Origin: CAVWUA01 sp963758025
GTDB taxonomy: Bacteria; Planctomycetota; Planctomycetia; Isosphaerales; Isosphaeraceae
Reading direction: 5' to 3'
Assembly (NCBI GenBank): GCA_963758025.1
Contig: CAVWUA010000001.1
Span: 1-64,000 of the forward strand
DNA length: 64,000 nucleotides
Shown here piece by piece: positions 9,735 to 20,233 of this stretch (position 1 is its first letter; each line of letters opens with the position of its first letter). The notes beneath the pieces were generated by a model. That model made no database searches and was not told the origin of the DNA. It saw nothing but the letters and a program-made list of their open reading frames with translations. A program made the position numbers and the translations under genes.

Positions 9735-12439
9735 ATGTCCAGTGGAGATTGGGCGCATTCCGATGTTCTCCCTGCGCGACAGTCGGCGGCCGAGGTCTTG
9801 AACCGGATCTCGGACCCGCTCATCGCTCTCGATCGGCAGGGGCGCATTACCGCGCTCAACGGCGCGGCGGAAGGCGTGCTCAACCAGAACGCGGAGGCGC
9901 TTCTCGGTCAGACGGTCTGGGAATCGTTGCCCGAGACCCCAGATCTGGAACAGACGCTGCGACGGGCGCTGGAACAGAATGATGCGGTTCGCCTGGAATG
10001 GTCTGGCGGTGTTCCACCCCGAGAATTCGAGATCCGGGCCTATCCCGATGGCGGCGGGCTGACTGTCCTGTTTCAGGAGATCAGCGAGCGCAAGGAGGTC
10101 GAGCGCACCCTGCGCGACTCCGAGGAGCGATTCCGTGCCACGTTTGAGCAGGCGGCCATCGGCGTGGCGCATGTCGGCCTGGCCGGGCGCTGGTTGTGGG
10201 TCAACGCCCGGCTTTGCGATATCCTCGGCTACGACCGGAACGATCTGCTGAGCCGCACCTTTCAGGACGTCACGCTCCCGGAGGACCTGGAAACGGTCCT
10301 GAACGAGATGCGACGGCTCCTGACGGGGGAGAGCTCCACCTACACGACGGAAAATCGCTCGCGGCGCGAGGACGGTTCGACCGTCTGGAACAGCCTGACC
10401 GTCTCGCTGGTCCGGGACGAGGTCGGCCAGCCGAGGTATTTTCTCGCGTTCGTCGAAGATATCTCCTTGCGGAAGCGGACCGAGGCCGCCCTGCGGCGGA
10501 GTGAACAGCGCTACCGATCCCTGGTTAACGCCACCTCCTCGATCGTCTGGACGACGGACGGCGAAGGTTCGATCGTCACGCCGAACCCTTCCTGGCAGGA
10601 ATACACCGGCCAGACCCCCGAGCAATATTTCGGCTGGGGCTGGCTCGACGCCATCCACCCGGCCGACCGCGAGCGCACCGGACGGGTCTGGCGGAATTCG
10701 CTCGCGTTGCGGACGCTCTACGAGGTCGAGTATCGGCTGATCCGCCAGGACGGTTCCTACCGGCACGTCGTCGCGAGGGGGGCGCCGCTGCTCGATTCGG
10801 ACGGAACGATTCGGGAGTGGATCGGCACGTGTTCGGATGTGACCGACGCGCGCCGGGCCGAACGCGAGTTGCGCTGGAACGAATCACTCCTTCGAGAGAT
10901 GGCCCACGCCGCCCCGCTGGGCCTGCTGGTGGTGGACGATCGGACGGACGCGGTCCTTTTCTACAACCGCCGCTTCTGCGAAATCTGGGGGATCGTTCAC
11001 CTGGAGCCGCGGCTGCAACGGTCCGAGCTGACCCACGCGGACATCATCTCCGAGTGCCTGGAGCGGGTCGCCGACCGTTCGGCGTTCGTGACGACGAGCG
11101 GCCCGTTGCCGGACGAATCGCGAGGCGCTGAGCGTGTCGATGAGATCCCGTTCAACGACGGCCGGACGATCCGCCGCTTCTCCAGCCCGATCCGTGACGA
11201 CTCGGGCCGCTACCACGGGCGGCTGTATCTCTTCGAGGACATCACCGAGCAACAGCGGGCGGCGCTCTCGCTGCACGCCGCGAAGGAGGAGGCCGAGCGC
11301 ACAGCCGGGCCAAGGACGAGTTCATCGCCGTGCTCTCGCACGAGCTTCGCACGCCGCTGACGCCCGTGTTCCTGACCATCTCCTTGATGGAATCCCATCC
11401 CGAACTGCCGACCGAGCTGCGGGACGAGCTGGCAACGATTCGCCGGAACGTGGAGCTGGAGAGCCGCCTGATCGGTGACTTGCTCGACCTGACCCGGATT
11501 GCTCAGGGCAAACTGCAACTGGACGTCGTCGAGACCGACGTCCACCTCCTGGTGCGCGCGGCGGTGGATATCTGCCAGCGCGAGGACTCGGCCCGTCTGA
11601 CCGTGGACTTGCGCGCCTGCCAACATCACGTCAAGGGGGATCCCACAAGGCTCCAGCAGATCTTCTGGAACCTGATCAACAACGCCCAGAAATTCACAGA
11701 CCCCCACGGTACGATCACCGTCCGCTCCTCGGATACGCCCGAGGGCTTTCTCCGCATCGAGGTTTCGGACAGCGGCGAAGGGATCGCCCCGGACGTTTTG
11801 CCGAAGCTTTTCACCGCGTTCGAGCAGGGGGATATCCGCACGATCCGACAGCAGGCCGGGCTGGGTCTGGGTCTGGCGATTTCCCGACGGCTGGTCGAGG
11901 CCCACGGCGGCTCGATCACGGCCCAAAGTGACGGGAAAGGGCACGGCTCGACGTTCCTCGTCGAGCTTCCCACGACGGTTCCCCCCCACCAGGTGACGGC
12001 GGCGTCCGCGCCTCCCGCCACGGCCGAGACGCCGAACGCCCCTCTGGAGGTCTTGCTGGTCGAGGACCACGTGCCGACGCTCCGCGTTCTGGCGAAGTTG
12101 CTGGGGCGGCTGGGGCATCGGGTGACTACGGCCTCATCGCTGGCCTCGGCCGCTGCCCTTTGCCGGCAGAAGCGTTTCGACCTCCTGCTCAGCGATCTGG
12201 GCCTGCCCGACGGCAGCGGACTGGACCTGATGCGGCTGGTCGCCGACGATTACCAGGGGCGCAGCATCGCTCTGACCGGATTCGGCATGGAGGCCGACGT
12301 CCGCGCCAGTCAGGACGCCGGATTCGCCCGCCACATCACCAAGCCCGTCGATCTCGACACCCTCAACGAGGCCATCCGCAGGCTTGTCCAGACCCTCCCG
12401 CCGCGCGACGGAACCGCCCTTCCGGCTGGAAGTTCATGA
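9735..12439 (+). CDS. Multi-PAS hybrid sensor histidine kinase with receiver domain, one frameshift
   Basis: Start ATG 9735 follows GAGG at a seven-base spacing. No transmembrane segment is visible, so it is probably a soluble sensor. Four PAS-type domains follow in order: near residues 15-120 (ISDPLIALDRQGRI), 130-255 (FEQAAIGVAHVGLAG, with PAC segment), 260-385 (VNATSSIVWTTDGEG) and 390-520. A short coiled helix leads to the dimerisation/phosphoacceptor box LSHELRTPLTPV (His). The ATP-binding domain has NLINNAQKF (N box), VSDSGEGI (G1) and GLGLAISRRLV (G2). A C-terminal receiver has LVEDH, the phospho-acceptor SDLGLPDG and the conserved Lys in ITKPVD. One base is lost near 11300, between AEERTA-like and RAKDEF. 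It would pass phosphate internally to its receiver. The thioredoxin-like gene follows after 30 bases. Confidence 0.9.
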
Positions 12440-12469
12440 GCCTGGCCTGCTCGCGACGGTAAGATCATC

Positions 12470-12793
12470 ATGCCAAACCAATCTCCAGCCCCGGAGCCGA
12501 CCCGCGCGGAAATCGACCGGACGAGCGGCCCCATGGTCCTCGAATTCGGTGCATCCTGGTGCGGTTACTGCCGGGACCTGGCACCCCGCCTATCCTCCGC
12601 GCTGATGGACCATCCCGAAGTTCAGCACCTCAAGATCGAGGACGGCCCCGGCAAGCCCCTGGGCCGTTCCTTCCGCGTGAAGCTCTGGCCGACCCTGGTC
12701 TTCCTGAAGGATGGCCAGGTGATCCGGCAAGTCTCTCGACCCAACCAAGAGCAAATCTGGGATGGCCTGCAAGCCATCGCGGAAGAAGTCTGA
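12470..12793 (+). CDS. Thioredoxin-like protein with WCGYC active site
   Basis: About 107 residues, the length of a single thioredoxin fold. The redox motif ASWCGYC lies near residues 28-34, and the conserved cis-proline is in LWPTLVFLKDG. There is no signal peptide, so it acts in the cytoplasm. It reduces or exchanges disulfides in client proteins; the dipeptide GY between the cysteines is typical of thioredoxin-like rather than classical thioredoxins (GP). It lies 30 bases behind the hybrid kinase on the same strand and is likely co-transcribed with it. Confidence 0.85.
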   Translation: MPNQSPAPEPTRAEIDRTSGPMVLEFGASWCGYCRDLAPRLSSALMDHPEVQHLKIEDGPGKPLGRSFRVKLWPTLVFLKDGQVIRQVSRPNQEQIWDGLQAIAEEV

Positions 12794-12842
12794 TAAGAGT
12801 CGTTTTGTTCGAATTTGTTCTGGTGCGCAGATCTGGTCCAAA

Positions 12843-12875
12843 ATTCTGTAGAATCCTCAAAAGATTCTGTAGAAT
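12843..12875. repeat. Two copies of a 12-bp dyad, 21 bp apart
   Basis: ATTCTGTAGAAT occurs at 12843-12854 and again at 12864-12875. Each copy is itself a dyad (ATTCT/AGAAT), and their centres are 21 bases apart, two helical turns. Together they also form a 15-bp imperfect inverted repeat. The arrangement looks like a cooperative dimer-binding operator upstream of the GntR gene at 13076, or less likely a terminator for the thioredoxin gene. Confidence 0.55.
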
Positions 12876-12985
12876 TTCCTTGTGAGATCGGGCGGAATTG
12901 GATATCATAACGTGTCATGGCCTGCTACGATACAGATCGTGGCCGACGATACCCGCCTCAATCGCTTTGTTCTTCTTGATGTGTT

Positions 12986-13001
12986 CGATTCGCCCGAATC
13001 G
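12986..13001. promoter_or_regulatory. Palindrome upstream of gntR, candidate operator
   Basis: CGATTCG-CC-CGAATCG is a perfect 7-bp-arm palindrome ending 74 bases before the GTG start of the GntR gene. GntR proteins bind short palindromes and often regulate themselves. The match to this regulator is inferred from position only. Confidence 0.45.
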
Positions 13002-13075
13002 GGCACATTCCCGCCAATCGCGCATCCACGCAATCCTGTGATTGTCGTTTTGACGGTACCTGCCGGAGATGCTCC

Positions 13076-13834
13076 GTGTCTGCCTCGTCGCAATTGGTTT
13101 CGATCCCGTGCGATCATGGTTTGCGCCGACAGTTCATCGTGGAATCTCTGATCCGCGAGATCGTTCATGGGGAATTGCGGTCCGGTCAGCATCTGGTGAC
13201 TCAATCGCTCGCCAAGCGTTTCGGTGTCAGCCACACGCCGATTCGCGAAGCGTTGATCGCACTGGCGGGAATTGGCCTGGTCGATCTGCTGCCGAACCGC
13301 GGCACGATCGTCCGGAAAGTGACCGCCAAGGACGTCCGCGAGGTGTGTCAGGTCCGCCGTGTCCTGGAGTGCGAAGCCGTGCGGCATGCCTGCGGGCGGA
13401 TCGATCCAGACGAGCTTCAAAGCCTGCGAGACGCCCTGAAACGGTTGGTTGCCGTGAAGTCGCCGCAACGTTCCCGGTTTCTCGAAGAAGCCCGCGCGGT
13501 GGACAGCCGCCTTCATGACCGGATTGCCGCATCGTGCGGTAACGCGTTCCTCGTGAACGAACTGAGCCGTCTGACGATCCTTTTTCGGGCGTTCCGCGAC
13601 GCTGCCTGGAAATTCGAGGAAACCCGCAACGATTTCCGGCGGCTCACCGTGGAAGCCCACGAACACCTTGCCATCGTCGAGGCCATGATCGCGGCGGATC
13701 GTGCCGCCGCCGTCAAGGCCATGGCACGACATATCAAGTCGGGAATCATGTACTGGAGCCGGGCGTTGCCGGACGCGACGCAGGCGACACCGCGTCCTCG
13801 CAAACGAACCCATGCCGAAAAGGAGCCTCGATGA
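13076..13834 (+). CDS. GntR/FadR-family transcriptional regulator (FCD domain)
   Basis: About 252 residues, intact. Start GTG 13076 follows GGAG at a seven-base spacing. The winged helix-turn-helix covers about residues 20-85 (LRSGQHLVTQSLAKRFGVS, HTPIREALIAL, LLPNRGTIV). It is followed by an all-helical FCD effector domain with metal/ligand-type residues (DSRLHDRI, AHEHLAIVEAMI, MARHIKSG). FCD regulators bind carboxylic or sugar acids. Its stop overlaps the start of the PSCyt1 gene (ATGA at 13831-13834), so regulator and cytochrome are translationally coupled and the regulator probably controls that operon. Confidence 0.9.
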   Translation: MSASSQLVSIPCDHGLRRQFIVESLIREIVHGELRSGQHLVTQSLAKRFGVSHTPIREALIALAGIGLVDLLPNRGTIVRKVTAKDVREVCQVRRVLECEAVRHACGRIDPDELQSLRDALKRLVAVKSPQRSRFLEEARAVDSRLHDRIAASCGNAFLVNELSRLTILFRAFRDAAWKFEETRNDFRRLTVEAHEHLAIVEAMIAADRAAAVKAMARHIKSGIMYWSRALPDATQATPRPRKRTHAEKEPR

Positions 13835-16800
13835 GCCACCGCAGCACGACCCATCGCAACCCGAGAAAAGCCCGGTTCCGGTCGGCTGGCCGGCTGGCCA
13901 CCGCCGGCATCCGCATCCTGAGCCTCCTGGTTCTCTGCGCGGGGGTGTCCCTCGCCGAGGAGGAGATCGAGTACAACCGCGACATCCGGCCGATCCTCGC
14001 CGAGAACTGCTTCGCCTGCCACGGGCCCGACAGCGCCTCGCGCAAGGCCGACCTGCGGCTCGACCAGCGCGACGCCGCCATCGAGGCCGCGGCCATCATC
14101 CCCGGCGACGCGGAGAGCAGCGAGCTGATCTTCCGCGTCGAGGTCGATGATCCGACGATGACCGATGCCGCCGCCCGGAGCCGAAGAAGACCCTGACCGC
14201 CGAGCAGAAGGACCTGCTCCGGCGCTGGGTCGCCGCCGGGGGCGAGTACCAGCCGCACTGGTCGCTCATCGCCGCCGACGCGTCCCGAGCCGCCGACGGT
14301 CGAGAACGAGGCGTGGGTCCGCAACCCGATCGACCACTTCGTCCTGGCCAAGCTGGAAGCAGAACGGGCTGGCGCCCGCCCCCGAGGCCGACCGCCGCAC
14401 GCTCGCCCGCCGGCTCAGCCTCGACCTGACCGGCCTGCCGCCCGACGCCGGAGGTCGTCGAGGCGTTCGTCAACGACGACGTCGCCCGACGCCTACGAGC
14501 AGCTACGTCGATCGCCTGCTGGCCTCCCCCGCGTGGGGCGAGCATCGCGCCCGCTACTGGCTCGACGCCGCCCGCTACGCCGACACCCACGGCATCCACT
14601 TCGACAACTACCGCGAGATGTGGTCGTACCGCGACTGGGTCATCGACGCCTTCAACCGCAACATGCCGTTCGACCAGTTCACGATCGAGCAGCTCGCCGG
14701 CGACCTGCTGCCCGACCGCACGCTCGACCAGCAGATCGCCTCGGGCTTCAACCGCTGCAACATCACGACCAACGAGGGCGGGACGATCCCCGAGGAATAC
14801 CTCGTCCTCTACACCCGCGACCGCACCGAGACCGTCTCGCAGGTCTGGCTCGGCCTGACGGCCGGCTGCGCGGTCTGCCACGACCACAAGTTCGACCCGC
14901 TCTCGCAGAAGGAGTTCTACGAGATGGCCGCGTTCTTCAACAACACCACGCAGAACGCGATGGACGGCAACATCAAGGACACGCCGCCCGATGGTCTTCG
15001 TCCCGGCCGATCGCGACCGCGACCGCTGGAAGACCCTCGAAGGCGAACTGGCCAAGGCCCGGCAAGAGGTCGACGACCCGCAAGCAGGCCGCCCGCGCCG
15101 AGTTCGACGCCTGGCTCGCCGGGCGTCAAGCTCGACACCATCGCCGCCATGCTCCCCACCGACGGTCAGCGGCTTCACGCCCGTCTGACCGATCAGGAGG
15201 TGGCGTCCCCGAACACCGACACCCTCCCAGGCCCCGCCCTGGAAGTGGCCGACGCCGGCGATTTCGAGAAGGATCAGGCGCTTCTCGTACGGCGCCTGGG
15301 TCAAGCTCTCCAAGGACGGGCTGACCGGCGCGATCGTCGCGCGGATGGACAACGGCAACGACTACCGCGGCTGGGACCTCTGGCTCGACAAGCGGCCGAC
15401 TCGGCACCCACATCATCCACAAGTGGCCCGACGACGGCCTGAAGGTCGTCACCAACGCCCGGATCAAGCCGAACGAGTGGACCCACGTCTTCGTCACCTA
15501 CGACGGCTCCGGCAAGGCCTCGGGCGTGACGCTCTACATCAACGGCGAGCCGCAGGCGACGAGCGTTCAGACGCCGACACCTTGAAGAACACGATCCGCA
15601 CCGAGGTCCCCCTGAAGGTCGGCCAGCGGCACACGTCGGATCGACTCGAGCGACGTCGCTGATCCGCGACGTGCGGCTCTATGACCGGGCCCTCTCCGCC
15701 GAGGAGGTCGCAGCGGCTCGCCGGCGTCAGCCGGGCGGTGCGCCTGCGTCGCCAAGGCCGCCGACCAGCGGCCGCGAAGCCGAGGTCAACGCGCTGTTCG
15801 ACTGGTGGCTGAATACGCTCGATCGAGCCGTATCGCACGATCTGCGGGCGACGCTGGCGCAGCGCTGGAGCAGGAGCAGGCCGAGATCCAGGCGCGGGGC
15901 ACGATCGCCCACGTGATGCAGGAGCGGGACGAGCCGGCGATGGCCTACGTCCTGTACCGGGGCGAGTACGACCAAGCGCGCGACGAGGTCGACGCCGACA
16001 CGCCCGACGCCCTGCCCGCCGATGCCCTCCGACCTGCCGAAGAACCGGCTCGGGCCTCGCCCAGTGGCTGCTGCGGCCCGAGCACCCGCTGACGGCCCGC
16101 GTGACGGTCAACCGCTTCTGGCAGGAGGTCTTCGGCACGGGCCTGGTCCGCACGGCCGGCGACTTCGGCGTCACCGGCGAGCTGCCCTCGCACCCCGAGC
16201 TGCTCGACTGGCTGGCGGTCGAGTTCCGCGAGGCGGGCTGGGACGTGAAGCGCGTTCTTCAGGCTGATGGTCACCTCGGCGACCTATCGGCAGTCGGCCG
16301 TCGACCACGCCCGAGAAGCTGGAGAAGGACCCGGAGAACCGCCTGCTCTCCCGCGGCCCGCGGTTCCGGATGGACGCCGAGATGGTCCGCGACTACGCCC
16401 TGGCCGCCAGCGGCCTGCTGGTCGAGAAGATCGGCGGGCCGAGCGTCAGGCCGTACCAGCCGACGGGCGTCTGGGAGGCCGTCGCCATGCCCGAGAGCAA
16501 CACGCGCGACTACAAGCAGGATCACGGCGACGGCCCTCTATCGCCGCAGCCTCTACACCTTCTGGAAGCGGGCCGCGCCGCCGGCCTCGATGGAGATCTT
16601 CAACGCCCCGAGCCGCGAGATCTGCACCGTCCGCCGCGAGCGGACGAACACGCCGCTGCAGGCGCTCGTCACGCTGAACGACCCGCAGTTCGTCGAGGCC
16701 GCCCGGCACCTGGCCGAGCACGCCCTGACCGAAGGCGGCGAGACCGCCGAGAGCCGGCTCGACTTCCTCGCCCGGCGGCTGCTCGCCCGGCCCGTTCCGG

Positions 16801-16997
16801 CCGGAGGAAGTCGCGGTCGTCGCGGCGTCGCTCGACGCGCCTTCTGGCCTACTACCAGGCCCACCCCGAGGACGCCGCGGCGCTGGTCGCCGTCGGCGAG
16901 TCGAAGGCCGACCCGGATCTCGACGCCGCCGACCCTGGCCGCCTGGACCATGCTGGCCAACGAGCTGATGAACCTGGACGAGGTCCTGAACAAGTAA
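13831..16997 (+). CDS. PSCyt1-DUF1549-LamG-DUF1553 cytochrome protein, heavily frameshifted
   Basis: Exported planctomycete cytochrome. After a signal peptide (residues about 20-45, ILSLLVLCAGVSLAEE) the PSCyt1 domain shows IRPILAENCFACHG with a CxxCH heme site. Then follow DUF1549 (SPAWGEHRARYWLDAARYADTHG, FTIEQLAGDLLPD, CAVCHDHKFDP, a second CxxCH), a LamG/concanavalin-like insert near 15300-15700 (MDNGNDYRGWDLWLDK, VTLYINGEPQATS), and DUF1553 (WLAVEFREAGWDVK, TPLQALVTLNDPQFVEAARHL). It stops at 16995-16997. At least fifteen single-base insertions break the frame between 14.17 and 16.9 kb, yet the codons between them remain intact. The DUF1501 gene follows. These paired proteins are thought to degrade polymers at the cell surface; this is not proven. 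Confidence 0.85.
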
Positions 16998-17122
16998 GGG
17001 CACTCCGAAACACGATACGTCCGGGTTTGCCGGAGGACGCGAACCCGGACGCTCGCGACGAGATCCTACTCATCATCTGATCGCATCCGAATTCGATCCT
17101 AACGCCAAAGCGAGGTCTGTCC

Positions 17123-18600
17123 ATGAGCCTCTTCCACGAATATGTCCGCCACGAGACTCGCCGCCAGTTCTTCGGCCGCGGGGTCAACGCCGTGGGCTGG
17201 GCCGCGCTGGCCTCGCTGCTGGGCCGGATGCGCCTGGCCGCCGGCGCCGAGCGGCGGAGCCGCCGACGGACGCCGCGGACCTGCCGGGGCTGGCGCACTT
17301 CGCCCCGAAGGCGAAGCACGTCATCTATCTGCACATGGTCGGCGGCCCGTCGCAGATGGACCTGTACGACTACAAGCCGCAGATGGGCGAGTGGTACGAC
17401 AAGGACCTGCCCGACTCGATCCGCATGGGCCAGCGGCTCACGACGATGACCTCCGGCCAGAAGCGGTTCCCGATCGCGCCGTCGAAGTACAAGTTCGCGC
17501 AGCACGGCCAGAGCGGCATGTGGGTCAGCGAGCTGCTGCCCCACACGGCCAAGATGGTCGACGACATGTGCTTCATCCGCAGCATGCACACCGAGGCGAT
17601 CAACCACGAGCCGGCCATCACCTACATGCAGACCGGCAACATGGTCACCGGCCGGCCTTGCCTGGGGTCGTGGGCGTCGTACGGCCTCGGTCGCAGAACG
17701 AGAACCTGCCGACGTTCGTCGTGCTGGTCGCCAAGCCGACGAACACCGAGCAGATCCAGGCGATCTCGGCGCGGCTCTGGTCGTCCGGCTACCTGCCGGG
17801 CGAGCACGCCGGGCGTCTCGTTCCGCACGGCGGGCGACCCGATCCTTTACATCAACAACCCGCCCGGCGTCCCCGCGGACGTCCGCCGCAACACGCTCGA
17901 CGGCCTGAAGGCGCTCAACGAGATGAACTATCAGACACGTCGGCGACCCCGAGACGCACACGCGCATCCAGCAGTACGAACTGGCCTTCCGCATGCAGGC
18001 CAGCGTGCCCGACCTGACCGACATCGCGAGCGAGCCGGAATCGACCTATCGAGCTCTACGGCGAGGACGCCAAGAAGCCCGGCACCTTCGCCAACACGGC
18101 CCTGCTGGCCCGCCGGATGGTCGAGCGCGGGCGTGCGGTTCGTGCAGATCTACCACAACAACTGGGACACCCACGTCAACGTCGCCGGCCGCCTGCCCGA
18201 CCAGTGCAAGGACGTCGACCAGGCCTGCTGGGGCCTGATCCAGGACCTCAAGTCGCGCGGGCTGCTCGACGAGACGCTGGTCATCTGGGGCGGCGAGTTC
18301 GGCCGGACGATCTACTCGCAGGGCGGGCTCTCGCACGAGAACTACGGCCGCGACCACCACCCGCGCTGCTTCACGATGTGGATGGCCGGCGGCGGCTCAC
18401 GCCCGGGGACGATCTACGGCGAGACCGACGACTTCTCCTACAACATCGTCAAGGACCCCGTCCACATCCGCGACTTCCACGCCACGGTCCTGCACCTGCT
18501 GGGCTTCGACCACGAGCGGTTCACCTACCGCTACCAGGGGCTCGACCAGAAGCTCACCGGCGTCGAGCCGGCGCGGGTGATCAAGGAATTGCTGGCGTGA
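17123..18600 (+). CDS. DUF1501 family protein, frameshifted
   Basis: About 490 residues when the frames are joined. ATG 17123 precedes a Tat-like signal (HETRRQFFGRGVNAVGWAAL). The body matches DUF1501, a family in the alkaline-phosphatase/sulfatase fold. It has HMVGGPSQMDLYDYKP, the segment HTAKMVDDMCFIRSMHTEAINHEP (split here), DETLVIWGGEFGRT and the C-terminal LHLLGFDHERFTYRYQG. Shifts occur near 17260, 17690, 17810, 17940, 18050 and 18125. DUF1501 proteins nearly always sit beside PSCyt1/DUF1549 genes, as here. Their reaction is unknown. Transcription would end at the hairpin 18637-18684. Confidence 0.85.
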
Positions 18601-18636
18601 GTTGAAAACCGCGAGAGCCGTGGACAGGAAAGACGA

Positions 18637-18684
18637 AGGGCGTCGGCCGGACTCGATCCACGAGATCCGGCCGACGCCCTTTTT
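18637..18684 (+). terminator. Strong intrinsic terminator between convergent DUF1501 genes
   Basis: AGGGCGTCGGCCGGA (18637-18651) pairs perfectly over 15 bases with its complement at 18666-18680, with a 14-base loop, followed by TTTTT. It ends the forward PSCyt1-DUF1501 operon and may also insulate the reverse one, whose last stop codon is at 18715. Confidence 0.9.
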
Positions 18685-18714
18685 GTATACTCGTGACAAA
18701 GCAAATCGATCCGA

Positions 18715-20209
18715 TCACGCGAGGATCTGCTGAATCGGCTCGGCCCCTTCGACGCCGACGAGCTTCTGATCGAGGCCGCCGTAGAAGTAGGTCAAGGCGT
18801 TGGGGTCGAGGCCCAGCAGGTGCAGGATCGTGGCGTGCAGGTGCTTGACGTGGAAGCGGTCCTCGACCGCGGCCGAGCCGATCTCGTCGGTCTGCGCCGA
18901 CGCTGACGCCCCCCTTGATCCCGCCGCCGGCCATCCACATCGTGAAGCCGTAGGCGTTGTGATCGCGGCCGGTCCCCTTCGGCGTACTCGGCGGTCGGCT
19001 GGCGGCCGAACTCGCCGCCCCAGACGACCAGCGTCTCGTCGAGCAGCCCGCGCCGTTTGAGGTCCTTGAGCAGCCCGGCGATCGGCTTGTCGGTGCGTCC
19101 GGCGTGGAAGTTGTGGTTCTTCTCCAGGTCGCCGTGGGCGTCCCAGTTGCTGTCGTTGTGGGCGCCGCCCGCGTAGAGCTGGACGAACCGCACGCCGCGC
19201 TCGACCAGTGCGGCGGGCCAGCAGGCAGCGGCGGCCGAATCCTCGCGTCCGGTCTTCGTCCAGGCCGTACAGTTCCCGGGTTTCGTCCGTCTCCTGGGTC
19301 AGGTCGACCGCCTCGGGCGCGTGCCGCTGCATGGCGAAGGCCATCTCGTAGCTGGCGATCCGGGCGGCGAGGTTGCTGTTGTCCGCGCGAGCGGCCAGGT
19401 GATCGGTGTTGTAGTCGTGCAGCGTGTCGAGCAGCTGCCGCTGGGCGTCCTCGCTCAGCCCTTCGGGCCGCTTCAGGTCGAGCACCGGCTCGCCGGCGGA
19501 CCGCAGCAGGGTCCCCTGATACGGGCGCGGGCATGTAGCCGCTCGACCAGTTCTTCGCGCCGCTGATCGGGCCGCCGGTCGGGTCGAGCATGACGACGAA
19601 GCCCGGCAGGTTCTCGTTCTCGCTGCCCAGGCCGTAGTTGACCCACGAGCCCAGGCACGGGCTCCCCGAGAGGATCTTGCCCGTGTTCATCTGCAGCATG
19701 GCCGAGCCGTGGATCGGCGAGTCGGCGGTCATCGAGTGCAGGAACGCGATGTCGTCGACGCAGGTCGCCAGGTGCGGGAACAGGTCGCTGACCCACTTGC
19801 CGCACTGGCCGTACTGCTTGAACTTCCACTTCGGCCCGACGACGCGGCCCTCGTTCTTCTTGCCGCCGCGGCCGAAGGTCTTGACCGGGATCGTCTTGCC
19901 GTCCAGCTCGTAGAGCGTCGGCTTGTAGTCGAACGTATCGACATGGCTGGGCCCGCCGTACATGAACAGGAAGATGACGCTCTTGGCCTTGGGCGCGAAG
20001 TGCGGCGGCTTGGGCGCGAGCGGGTTGCCCGGCCTCCGGGCCGTCTCGGCCGCCCCGGCCCGGCCGGAGAAGAACCCTCCGCGCGTGAGCAGGTCCGACC
20101 AGCCCCAGCGCGGTGAACCCGCCGCCGGCCTCCCAGAGGAACTCGCGGCGGGTCCGCCCGCAGAAATTCCCGGTGGGCCGAGACGGGTCCGGTTCGGGCG
20201 ATCGGTCAT
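18715..20209 (-). CDS. DUF1501 family protein (second copy), frameshifted
   Basis: Second DUF1501 protein, about 480 residues. The start ATG 20209 leads into a twin-arginine signal in the adjacent frame (GRTRREFLWEAGGGFTALG). The core shows the family landmarks SVIFLFMYGGPSHVDTFDYKP, DDIAFLHSMTADSPIHG, GSPCLGSWVNYGLGSENENLPG, ETLVVWGGEFGRQP and the tail LGLDPNALTYFYGGLDQKL. Shifts lie near 20170, 20100, 19520, 19230, 18975 and 18905. It follows the second PSCyt1 gene by about 25 bases and is clearly its operon partner. It is distinct in sequence from the DUF1501 at 17.1 kb, so this is not a recent duplication. Confidence 0.85.
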
Positions 20210-20233
20210 GGTCGGGCCTCCGTCGGCGTGGAC

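Noticed and set aside
6020..9883. Single 1,287-residue protein spanning the radical SAM gene and the region upstream
   Set aside because: Everything before 7741 is antisense to the Gfo/Idh/MocA gene, and the strong ribosome site at 7749-7754 marks the real start.
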